A DNA stretch of 64,000 nucleotides from CADEDV01 sp964596345 (GTDB lineage Bacteria > Bacteroidota > Bacteroidia > Chitinophagales > Chitinophagaceae), in NCBI GenBank assembly GCA_964596345.1, contig CAZQSZ010000007.1, positions 186,001-250,000 on the forward strand. The letters run 5' to 3'. Every line of letters begins with the position of its first letter. Position 1 is the first letter of the stretch. Positions 1 through 7,178 of the stretch are shown here, piece by piece. The notes under the pieces are model-generated. The model was not told the DNA's origin, did no database searches, and saw nothing but the letters and a program-made list of their open reading frames with translations. The position numbers and the translations under genes are program-made.

Positions 1-1251
1 ACCTTTGATATTGGTGGCGCAGTTCTCATTGATCACAATCTTTCCGTTCTTATGATCCAGGTTTGATTTCTTTACTAATTTTTCAAAGGGCACCTGTCCC
101 GCTGCTTTGATCACCATATCAACATCGAGTGTAAAAGTTTCCCCGGTATCAACAGGAGAGCGGCGGCCTGAGGCATCGGGTTCACCCAGTTTCATTTTAC
201 TGCAAACAAGTTGTTTTACTTTTCCTGCACTGCCTTTTATTTTTTGCGGTGCGGCCAGCCAGATCACTTCGCAGCCATCCAGCATGGCAATATCCAGTTC
301 ATGTTTGGTGCAGGGCATTTCGGCTTCAGTGCGGCGGTAGAGCATCGTTACTTCTTTAGCGCCAAGACGTTTGGCCTGTGTGGCAGCATCAATGGCCGTC
401 ATGCCCATGCCGATCACGGCGACTTTATCACCAACAGGTACGGAAGAATAACCTTTGGAACGCAATTCATAAATGAACTGAATGGCATCCACCACACCGT
501 CTAATTTTTCTCCGGGAATATCTAAGTGCCTGGCCACACCCACACCGATGCCGAGGTAAACAGCGTCGTACTCTTTTTTTAATTGCGAGAGGGTAATGTC
601 TTTTCCCAGTTCCTGGTTGTATTTGATTTCAATGCCGCCGATGGCAGTGATATAGTTCACTTCATCCTCACAAAACTGCGGGGTCACTTTATAAGCGGCA
701 ATGCCATAGGTCATCAGTCCGCCGCCCTTGCTTTCTTTTTCGTAAATAGTTACATCAATTCCTTCCCTGGATAAGGAATGAGCACAGCTTAATCCGGCCG
801 GGCCGGCGCCAACAACAGCAACCCTTCTCACACCCCCGGCCCCTGAAGGGGAGGGCTTCCGCTCAAACAACCTCCAGTTTTCTTTCATCGCCATCTCTGT
901 GCTGTACCGTTGCAGTTTTGCAATGGGTATCGGTTCTTCTTCCAGTAAATTATATACACAGGCCCCTTCGCATAATTTTTCTACGGGGCAAACTTTAGAG
1001 CAACCTGCGCCCATAATATTAGAGGAGAAAATGGTTTTGGCGGAGCCTTTTATATTTTCAGTAGCGATCTGCTTGATGAATTTGGGGACATCAATACCGG
1101 TCGGGCAGCTTTTCATGCAGGGGGCATCATAACAAAACAAACAACGGTTGGCATCCACTTTAGCCGCCGTTATACTTTCATACGGCGGGTGAATGTCAGA
1201 AAAATTCTGGTCGTACTGTTCTTTTGTTAGCCTGTTATTTATAATTGCCAT
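1..1251 (-). CDS. preT: NAD(P)-dependent dihydropyrimidine dehydrogenase subunit PreT-like (partial, 3' end outside window)
   Basis: FAD/Fe-S flavoprotein of the glutamate-synthase small-chain/PreT type. It would pass electrons from NAD(P)H to a PreA-like subunit that reduces uracil or thymine. I translated it from the ATG at 1251; it stays open to the window edge (417 codons). Two N-terminal cysteine clusters (C37, C40, C45, C49 and C84, C88, C94, C98) fit two 4Fe-4S sites. A dinucleotide motif VAVVGAGPAGLS near residues 144-155 fits FAD, and VAVIGMGMTAIDAA further on fits NAD(P)H. Residues about 133-140 (PSPSGAGG), just before the FAD motif, are encoded by a palindromic repeat found elsewhere in this operon. 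It is the last visible gene of a minus-strand pyrimidine-catabolism operon, and a preA partner is expected beyond position 1. Glutamate synthase small subunit is the alternative, but the neighbours favour PreT. Confidence 0.85.
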   Translation of the reverse strand, partial: MAIINNRLTKEQYDQNFSDIHPPYESITAAKVDANRCLFCYDAPCMKSCPTGIDVPKFIKQIATENIKGSAKTIFSSNIMGAGCSKVCPVEKLCEGACVYNLLEEEPIPIAKLQRYSTEMAMKENWRLFERKPSPSGAGGVRRVAVVGAGPAGLSCAHSLSREGIDVTIYEKESKGGGLMTYGIAAYKVTPQFCEDEVNYITAIGGIEIKYNQELGKDITLSQLKKEYDAVYLGIGVGVARHLDIPGEKLDGVVDAIQFIYELRSKGYSSVPVGDKVAVIGMGMTAIDAATQAKRLGAKEVTMLYRRTEAEMPCTKHELDIAMLDGCEVIWLAAPQKIKGSAGKVKQLVCSKMKLGEPDASGRRSPVDTGETFTLDVDMVIKAAGQVPFEKLVKKSNLDHKNGKIVINENCATNIKG

Positions 1252-1252
1252 A

Positions 1253-1396
1253 GTTACCCCTCCCAGCCTCCCCTAAAGGGGAGGAGCCCACTCACGAAAC
1301 CTGAAAGATGTAAGTGAACTTTAATTTTAAAAGTTAAAGAAAGAACCAAAATAAAGTATTCAACCGACCTAAGTTCCCCTTTAGGGGACAGGGGTT
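1253..1396. repeat. Palindromic repeats between preT and beta-ureidopropionase genes
   Basis: Two GC-rich hairpin repeats fill this 144-bp junction. One is CCTCCCCTAAAGGGGAGGAG at about 1267-1286. The other runs 1366-1396, contains AGTTCCCCTTTAGGGGACAG, and is identical over 31 bp to 7150-7180 downstream of the aldehyde dehydrogenase gene. The second copy overlaps the stop codon of the beta-ureidopropionase gene. Confidence 0.8.
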
Positions 1397-2262
1397 TAAA
1401 GCTCAACTAATTTCCCGTACGTCTCCGGTCTTCTGTCGCGGAAGAACTGCCACACACTTCTCACTTGTTCAATCATGTCAAGGTCAAATTCGGCGATCAG
1501 TAACTCATCATTATCTTCCGATGCCTGTGCAAATATTTGTCCCCGGGGATCAACGAAATAACTGCTGCCATAAAACTTACCAAGGTTCCAGGGCTTTTCG
1601 GTACCGACACGATTGATGCAGCCCATAAAATATCCATTGGCAGCTGCATGTGCCGGTTGTTCCAGTTTCCATAAGTATTGGGAGAGACCTGCCACGGTTG
1701 CAGAAGGATTGTAAACGATCTCTGCACCATTCAATCCGAGTATTCTTGCGCCATCAGGGAAATGTCTGTCATAGCAGATGTACACACCCACTTTGGCATA
1801 TTTGGTTTGAAAAACAGGATAACCCAGGTTGCCGGGCTTGAAGAAAAATTTTTCCCAGAAACCGGAAGTATGCGGGATATGATTTTTTCTATACTTGCCG
1901 AGATAGGTTCCGTCCGCATCAATGACGGCAGCGGTATTGTACAACACACCGGCCTGTTCTTTTTCATAGACCGGAACGATCATCACCATATTATACTTTT
2001 TCGCATACTCCTGCATCCGTTCAATCGTAGGGCCGGGAACGGTTTCTGCACTTTCATACCAGGCTTTGTCCTGGCCGGGGCAGAAGTACGGCGTGTTGAA
2101 TATTTCCTGGAAGCAGAGTATCTGCACGCCTTTCTTTCCCGCTTCTTCAATGTAGGGGATATGCTTCTGCACCATGGCTTCTTTGATCTCTGCAATCGTT
2201 CCTTCGCCTTCGGTTTTTGGGAGACTCATTTGGATTAATCCTGATTTAATTAATCTGGGCAT
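1396..2262 (-). CDS. beta-ureidopropionase / N-carbamoyl-beta-alanine amidohydrolase (nitrilase superfamily)
   Basis: Hydrolyses N-carbamoyl-beta-alanine (or the beta-aminoisobutyrate homologue) to the beta-amino acid, CO2 and ammonia, the third step of reductive pyrimidine breakdown. The nitrilase triad is visible: Glu53 in CFQEIF, Lys126 in YRKNHIPH and Cys163 in ICYDRHFPDGAR. The length (288 aa) is normal for the family. I start at the ATG at 2262. A longer frame begins with GTG at 2283, but that codon lies inside a repeat shared with the upstream junction, and the family usually begins near MPRLIKSGLIQ. It is preceded by the dihydropyrimidinase gene, whose product it would consume. N-carbamoyl-D-amino-acid hydrolase or N-carbamoylputrescine amidase are alternatives; the operon context argues for beta-ureidopropionase. 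Confidence 0.88.
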   Translation of the reverse strand: MPRLIKSGLIQMSLPKTEGEGTIAEIKEAMVQKHIPYIEEAGKKGVQILCFQEIFNTPYFCPGQDKAWYESAETVPGPTIERMQEYAKKYNMVMIVPVYEKEQAGVLYNTAAVIDADGTYLGKYRKNHIPHTSGFWEKFFFKPGNLGYPVFQTKYAKVGVYICYDRHFPDGARILGLNGAEIVYNPSATVAGLSQYLWKLEQPAHAAANGYFMGCINRVGTEKPWNLGKFYGSSYFVDPRGQIFAQASEDNDELLIAEFDLDMIEQVRSVWQFFRDRRPETYGKLVEL

Positions 2263-2278
2263 ACGTTTTAAGTTTTTT

Positions 2279-2335
2279 GCCACTAAGACACGAAGGCACT
2301 AAGTATTTTCCTTTGTGTCTTTGTGCCTTCGTGGC
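2279..2335. repeat. Inverted repeat with 8-bp internal period, between dihydropyrimidinase and beta-ureidopropionase genes
   Basis: Arms 2279-2303 and 2311-2335 are reverse complements at 21 of 25 positions around a 7-nt spacer. Each arm is built from CACnAAGn octamers (for example CACTAAGACACGAAGG). It occupies almost the whole spacer between the two genes and supplies an unlikely GTG start to the downstream one. Confidence 0.85.
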
Positions 2336-2337
2336 GA

Positions 2338-3774
2338 TTAAATTTTTCCTTCTACTTTCCTTCGCTTAATAAATTTACCATATCCTTTGTCAAGATAGCA
2401 ATGGTTATTTTCAATGGCCACTTTACCTCTCAGTAAAACGGTTTTTACTTTACCGGTTACTTCCCAGCCTTCATACCCACTGTAGTCCACATTCATGTGA
2501 TGGGTTTTGGCAGAGAGTGTATGTTTTTCGTTGGGGTCAAAAATGACAATGTCCGCATCACTTCCCACAGCGATCGTTCCTTTGCGGGGAAACATGCCGA
2601 ATATCTTGGCCGGGTTGGTACAGGCCACTTCCACATATTTGTTTAAAGTGATCCTTCCTTTGTTTACTCCTTCACTGTATAAAAGCTCCATCCTGTTTTC
2701 AATGGCAGGATGCCCGTTAGGGATTTTGGAGAAATCATCTTTACCCATCAGTTTCTGTTCCCACTTGAAAGGGCAATGATCTGTTGCTACCACTTGTACA
2801 AGTCCCTGGTTAATTCCTGCCCACAACGTTTCCTGGTCCTTCTTTTGGCGCAGGGGAGGGCTCATCACCCATTTGGCGCCGTCTTCTCTTTCGTATAAAG
2901 AAGCATCAATGATGAGATACTGGATACAGGTTTCCACAAATACTTTCTGGTTTCTTCTTGTCGCATTGCGAACGGCATTCAAGGCGCCTTCACAGGTCAG
3001 GTGAACGATATAACCGGGGCAACCGGTGTAGTTGGCCATATCTGCAAAACGTCCGCTGGCTTCAGCTTCCGTTACTTCCGGTTGTGATAAATAATGATAG
3101 AGTGGAGTGAGTTTGCCTTCGGCCCGGTGTTTGGCAACAAGGTAATCGATCATATCACCATTGGTGGCATGTACATTGATCAGGCCGCCATGCTTTTTTA
3201 CTTCCTGCATCAGGCCGATCATCTGCCTGTCATCAATCATAAGGGCGCCTTTATAGGCCATAAATGTTTTGAAAGAAGTGATACCTTCTTTCTCTATCAT
3301 TTCCTGTATTTCTTTTTTTGTGTTGTCGTTGAAATCGGTGACTGCCATGTGGAAACTGTAATCCCCCACGCAATTATTATCACTCCGGCTTTTCCACTCT
3401 TCCAGAGCAGAGCGAAGGGAGTTGCCCTGTTTCTGTAAAATAAAATCAATCACCATCGTGGTGCCGCCAAACAAGGCCGCTCTTGTTCCTGTTTCATAAT
3501 TATCCGACGAGTAGGTCCCCATAAAGGGCATATCCAGGTGCACATGCGGGTCAATACCACCGGGGAAAACGAGTTTACCGCTGGCATCAATTTCTTTATC
3601 GGCAGTCATGCCGAGATTCTTTCCGATAGCTTTTACCGTTTCTCCTTCAACGAAGATGTCGGCTATATAATCATCAGTTGCTGTAATAATCCTCCCATTT
3701 TTTATTAGGATAGCCCCCCTGCCCCCCGTAAGGGGGTTCTGGGATTCTGAAATTTTGTTGCTTCCTTTATTCAT
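2338..3774 (-). CDS. hydA: dihydropyrimidinase (hydantoinase family)
   Basis: Cytosolic zinc amidohydrolase opening dihydrouracil or dihydrothymine to the N-carbamoyl-beta-amino acid. Binuclear metal ligands are all visible: H77 and H79 in DPHVHL, the carbamylated lysine K169 in SFKTFMAYKG, H202 in INVHATNG, H258 in YIVHLT, and D332 in ATDHCPF. Length 478 aa is slightly over the usual ~460. The excess is at the N-terminus: residues about 8-21 (ISESQNPLTGGRGA) precede the normal family start ILIKNGRIITA and are encoded by a palindromic repeat at 3706-3745. No in-frame ATG follows the repeat close enough to remove the tag, so the extension is probably translated. It lies 16 bp downstream of the permease gene. 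Confidence 0.93.
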   Translation of the reverse strand: MNKGSNKISESQNPLTGGRGAILIKNGRIITATDDYIADIFVEGETVKAIGKNLGMTADKEIDASGKLVFPGGIDPHVHLDMPFMGTYSSDNYETGTRAALFGGTTMVIDFILQKQGNSLRSALEEWKSRSDNNCVGDYSFHMAVTDFNDNTKKEIQEMIEKEGITSFKTFMAYKGALMIDDRQMIGLMQEVKKHGGLINVHATNGDMIDYLVAKHRAEGKLTPLYHYLSQPEVTEAEASGRFADMANYTGCPGYIVHLTCEGALNAVRNATRRNQKVFVETCIQYLIIDASLYEREDGAKWVMSPPLRQKKDQETLWAGINQGLVQVVATDHCPFKWEQKLMGKDDFSKIPNGHPAIENRMELLYSEGVNKGRITLNKYVEVACTNPAKIFGMFPRKGTIAVGSDADIVIFDPNEKHTLSAKTHHMNVDYSGYEGWEVTGKVKTVLLRGKVAIENNHCYLDKGYGKFIKRRKVEGKI

Positions 3775-3835
3775 ACAGAAGTGCTTTACTTTAAGTTTTT
3801 AAAGCCCCTCCTGCGGAGGGGTTGGGGGAGGCTAA
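3706..3835. repeat. Repeat pair at permease/dihydropyrimidinase junction
   Basis: Two GC-rich palindromic copies face each other across about 60 bp holding the stop of one gene and the start of the next. The left copy, about 3709-3745, has the core CCCCCCGTAAGGGGG and encodes the dihydropyrimidinase N-terminal tag. The right copy, about 3801-3832, has the core CCCCTCCTGCGGAGGGG and encodes the end of the permease. The same layout recurs at 5219-5340. Confidence 0.85.
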
Positions 3836-5290
3836 CCAATATACAAAGCCGCTGACAAAAAAGCCAACGAACCAGGCATAATTATAGAGATTGCTGATCC
3901 AGTAAGGAACGGCGTCAGCTGCTATTACTTTGATCGTTACCAAAAAGCCGGGAATGTTGGGTAAGATGCCGGCGAGTAATGCAATGATCGCTGTTGTATT
4001 AAAGCCATTGCGGAAATGATAACGTCCTGTCGAACTGTACAATTCATCTACCAGCAGTTGTTGTTTGCGGATAAAATAATAATCGGCGATCAGGATGCCG
4101 CCTACAGGACCCAACAAACTTGAATAGCCCACCAGCCAGGTAAAAATATAGCCACTGGGATCGGCGACCAATTTCCACGGGAAGATCAGGATACCGATGA
4201 TGCCGGTGATATAGCCACCTGTTTTGAAATTGATTTTTTTCGGAGCCAGGTTAGCAAAGTCGTTTGCCGGACTCACAATATTCGCCGCAATATTGGTGGC
4301 CAGTGTGGAGATGATGACGGCCAGCATCGCAAAACTCACCATCAGTTTGTTTTCAAATTTACCGGCCAGTTGCACCGGATCCCAGATAGTGCTGCCATAA
4401 ACAATAGGAGTTGCTGAAGTAACAACAACACCAATGAAAGCAAACAATGTCATGGATGGTGGCAAACCGATGGCCTGCCCGCTGATCTGTGCTTTTTGAG
4501 ATTTTGCATACCTCGTAAAGTCGGGAATGTTCAGGGATAAGGTGGCCCAGAAACCCACCATACCGGTGAGTGCCGGGAAGAAATATTTCCAGAACTCATT
4601 ACCGTGTAATTGGGAAGGTTGTTCCAGTATCGGTCCTAAACCTTTTGCGGCGGTTATGGCCCATGCTAGTAAGGCCAATGCTGCAACGGGCAAAAAGATC
4701 GCTTTAAACACTAATAATTTCCGGATGCTCTCCACACCGAGATAAACAATGTACATGTTCAGCAACCAGAATACCAGGAAACAGATCATCGGTAATGCCT
4801 GCGGGAATAATGATTGTGTATCCACATCTGCCAGTGAAGGATTCCATGCTTTAAGAATATGATATAATGCATCGCCACCGATCCAGGTCTGGATACCAAA
4901 CCAGCCACAGGCCACAATAGCCCGCAGCATAGCGGGGATATTAGCACCTCTGGTACCAAAACTGGCCCTGGCAAAAACAGGAAAGGGGATACCATACTTG
5001 GCGCCGGCATGACCGTTAAGGATCATCGGAATTAAAACAATTGTATTACCAAGGAAAATGGTGAGGATAGCCTGCCACCAGTTCATCCCGCCACCGATCA
5101 GTGAACTGGCGAGCATGTATGTAGGAATGCAAAGACTCATGCTGATCCATAATGCCGCATAGTTCCAGGTGCCCCAGGTTCTTTTTTCTAAGGGAACAGG
5201 AGCAAGGTCTTCGTTGATTAAAGCCCCCCTGCCTCCCGCAAGGGGGGTCTCAGCCTCGGATAATTTGGTATTTTCTCTAAGCATCGGCAA
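3791..5290 (-). CDS. NCS1 family nucleobase:cation symporter (uracil/allantoin permease type)
   Basis: Inner-membrane symporter of the NCS1 (PucI/FurD/Mhp1) family, about 12 predicted helices in 499 aa. It likely imports uracil, thymine or a dihydropyrimidine for the surrounding catabolic enzymes. The N-terminal family signature LEKRTWGTWNYAALWISMS lies near residues 34-52, followed by the first helices. Both ends are odd. Residues about 10-25 (LSEAETPLAGGRGALI) and the C-terminal SPNPSAGGALKT come from palindromic repeats at 5219-5255 and 3801-3832. It lies 17 bp after the aminotransferase gene and 16 bp before dihydropyrimidinase, consistent with cotranscription. The exact substrate cannot be read from the sequence. 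Confidence 0.9.
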   Translation of the reverse strand: MPMLRENTKLSEAETPLAGGRGALINEDLAPVPLEKRTWGTWNYAALWISMSLCIPTYMLASSLIGGGMNWWQAILTIFLGNTIVLIPMILNGHAGAKYGIPFPVFARASFGTRGANIPAMLRAIVACGWFGIQTWIGGDALYHILKAWNPSLADVDTQSLFPQALPMICFLVFWLLNMYIVYLGVESIRKLLVFKAIFLPVAALALLAWAITAAKGLGPILEQPSQLHGNEFWKYFFPALTGMVGFWATLSLNIPDFTRYAKSQKAQISGQAIGLPPSMTLFAFIGVVVTSATPIVYGSTIWDPVQLAGKFENKLMVSFAMLAVIISTLATNIAANIVSPANDFANLAPKKINFKTGGYITGIIGILIFPWKLVADPSGYIFTWLVGYSSLLGPVGGILIADYYFIRKQQLLVDELYSSTGRYHFRNGFNTTAIIALLAGILPNIPGFLVTIKVIAADAVPYWISNLYNYAWFVGFFVSGFVYWLASPNPSAGGALKT

Positions 5291-5340
5291 TTAGTGCTTT
5301 AGGATTCTTAAGCCCCTCCTGCGGAGGGGTTGGGGAGGCT
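5219..5340. repeat. Repeat pair at aminotransferase/permease junction
   Basis: The left copy, about 5221-5257 with core CCTCCCGCAAGGGGGG, encodes the permease N-terminal tag. The right copy, about 5311-5340 with core CCCCTCCTGCGGAGGGG, encodes the aminotransferase C-terminus and its stop. The spacing and orientation match the pair at 3706-3835. Confidence 0.85.
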
Positions 5341-6708
5341 ATTGTCTGCTATAGTGATCGCCTCACTAATAATTGCTAAACCCTCATCAATCTGTTCTTT
5401 CGTCACACAAAGTGGCGGTGCAATGAATATATAACTCCACCTCACAAATGTGTACATACCTAAATCTTTGATCTTCGCAGCCACTTTATTCATCACCTCC
5501 ATTTCATCAGGTTTGGCGTTGAAAGGAGCCATGGGTTCTTTTGTCTTCCTGTTTTTCACTAATTCTATGCAGCCGAGTAAACCAGTGTTCCGGAAATCAC
5601 CGATGCTGGGATGTTTTTGTTTTAATAATTCCACCTGTTCATTTACATATTGGCCCATGGTCACACAGTTTTCAATCAGGCCATCGTCTTCATATATCTT
5701 CAGTGTTTCTAATGCGGCAGCACAACTGACCGGGTGTGCAGAGTAGGTGAGGCCCAGTGATAAAACAGTGTCATCATATTTGGCGGCGATCTTATCACTG
5801 ACCATTAAACAGCCAAAGGGGAGATAACCACAGGTCAGTCCCTTTGCCATTGCGATCATATCAGGAATTATACCATGATTTTCAAAACCAAACCATTTAC
5901 CAGTGCGGCCAAAGCCACTCATCACTTCATCTATGATCAGTAAGATGCCATGTTTGTTACAGATTTCTCTTACTGCTTTCAAATAACCAATTGGATATTT
6001 CAAACAACCGGATGAGCCGCTTTCGCCTTCTAATAAAATAGCAGCAATATTCGCAGGACCTTCGTAAGCAATCACTCTTTCCAGGGAAGCGACAGAATCT
6101 TTCAATAAATTTTCTTCGCCATATTCCCAGCGATAGAGATAGGGCAGATCGAAATGTACAAAGTTGGGGGCCTGTTGCGTATCCATTGGTAATCGTCTCG
6201 GATCACCACTGGCAGACATTGCTCCGTATGACGCACCATGATAAGATTGATAGCGGGTTAGTATTTTATGACGGCCGGTATATAATCTCGCCAGCTTGAT
6301 TCCATTTTCTATGGATGTTGCACCACAAAGTGTAAAGAAAGCTTTGTTCAGATCGCCAGGACAGATTTCCGCTAATTTTTTTCCTAATTCACCTCTTACT
6401 TTGGTCACACAACTTGGCGTAACATAGGCCACTTCCTGCATTTGTTTTACAACTGCATCAGTTACCCGTTGGTTACCATGACCAATATTCACATTCATCA
6501 GTCCTGATGAAAAATCAATATAGCGTTTGCCGTCATAATCGTAGAGATAAACCCCTTCGGCATGTTTTACAGCAATGGGAGCGATGCCCTTTTGTTTGGA
6601 CCAGGAAAAGAGAGTGTAATCCAGATTGTCCTGGATGATGGCCTCCCCAAGCCCCTCCGCAGGAGGGGTTTTAGCGTCTGATAGATTGGAGATCGTTTTT
6701 GTGCTCAT
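5308..6708 (-). CDS. class III PLP-dependent aminotransferase, probable beta-alanine/beta-aminoisobutyrate transaminase
   Basis: PLP enzyme of aminotransferase class III (omega-transaminase group), 466 aa. It likely converts beta-alanine to malonate semialdehyde, or beta-aminoisobutyrate to methylmalonate semialdehyde, linking beta-ureidopropionase to the aldehyde dehydrogenase encoded upstream. Visible landmarks: SYHGASYGAMSASG near 155-168, the cofactor-binding D260-E261 in LLIIDEVMSGFGRTG, and the Schiff-base lysine K289 in MAMAKG-like context (IAMAKGLTCGYLPFG). Residues about 7-24 (SNLSDAKTPPAEGLGEAI) and the C-terminal LPNPSAGGA are repeat-encoded extensions resembling those on the permease and dihydropyrimidinase. 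Taurine or other omega-amino acid specificity is possible; context favours beta-alanine. Confidence 0.88.
   Translation of the reverse strand: MSTKTISNLSDAKTPPAEGLGEAIIQDNLDYTLFSWSKQKGIAPIAVKHAEGVYLYDYDGKRYIDFSSGLMNVNIGHGNQRVTDAVVKQMQEVAYVTPSCVTKVRGELGKKLAEICPGDLNKAFFTLCGATSIENGIKLARLYTGRHKILTRYQSYHGASYGAMSASGDPRRLPMDTQQAPNFVHFDLPYLYRWEYGEENLLKDSVASLERVIAYEGPANIAAILLEGESGSSGCLKYPIGYLKAVREICNKHGILLIIDEVMSGFGRTGKWFGFENHGIIPDMIAMAKGLTCGYLPFGCLMVSDKIAAKYDDTVLSLGLTYSAHPVSCAAALETLKIYEDDGLIENCVTMGQYVNEQVELLKQKHPSIGDFRNTGLLGCIELVKNRKTKEPMAPFNAKPDEMEVMNKVAAKIKDLGMYTFVRWSYIFIAPPLCVTKEQIDEGLAIISEAITIADNSLPNPSAGGA
6641..6676. repeat. Palindromic repeat inside the 5' end of the aminotransferase gene
   Basis: Contains CCTCCCCAAGCCCCTCCGC and its hairpin partner GCAGGAGGGG. 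It is the same family as the copies at 3801 and 5311 but in inverted orientation. It is read in frame as part of the aminotransferase N-terminal tag. Confidence 0.8.
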
Positions 6709-7178
6709 AATATTTTATTTAGTCAACTGTAGTGTTACTATTATTGTCTGTTGCGCCTGCCTGCCGGCAGACAGGCGTACACTTCAAGTTTCTGTAATTT
6801 TATCTTCCCAAGAACTATTATTATTTTTAATCAATTCCATTACTTGTAAAAGAGGTAATTCTAAATTACTTGCTTTATGCGGTCACAATCTGTGACCGCA
6901 TAAAGTTTTCCAAACTCAATCCACCTCTTCGAACTCTTGCCAAGTAACGTACAGGACGTACAAGAGTGCGACCCCGCCATCCGGCCGGGGCAAGCTGCAC
7001 GAGGTTGATAGTAATAATGCAGCCGACTATATAACCCACCCCATTTTTTTAAAGAAAATAATTTTCCTCAATTCGCCCCGCCCAGGCGGGGATGTTTCCG
7101 AAAGAAAAACTATTTGCTTTTAAAATCTTAGCTACTTGAATGAATCATTGACCTAAGTTCCCCTTTAGGGGACAGGGG
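6709..7178. repeat. 470-bp gene-free spacer packed with unrelated palindromes
   Basis: No convincing gene in either strand. It holds several hairpins of different families: GCCTGCCTGCCGGCAGACAGGC near 6753-6775; a perfect 14-bp stem with 3-nt loop (TTTATGCGGTCACA / TGTGACCGCATAAA) near 6875-6905; CCCCGCCATCCGGCCGGGG inside a GC-rich block at about 6985-7003; CCCCGCCCAGGCGGGG at about 7075-7090; and the AGTTCCCCTTTAGGGGACAG element at 7150-7180. The 6875 stem could act as a bidirectional terminator. The spacer separates the aldehyde dehydrogenase gene from the rest of the pyrimidine cluster, so the cluster may need a second promoter here. Confidence 0.75.

Noticed and set aside
1678..2238. 186-codon plus-strand frame over beta-ureidopropionase
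   Set aside because: Antisense shadow of a gene with an intact Glu-Lys-Cys triad.
2263..2283. GTG start for beta-ureidopropionase
   Set aside because: The codon lies in the CACnAAGn inverted repeat, and an ATG seven codons later matches the usual family start.
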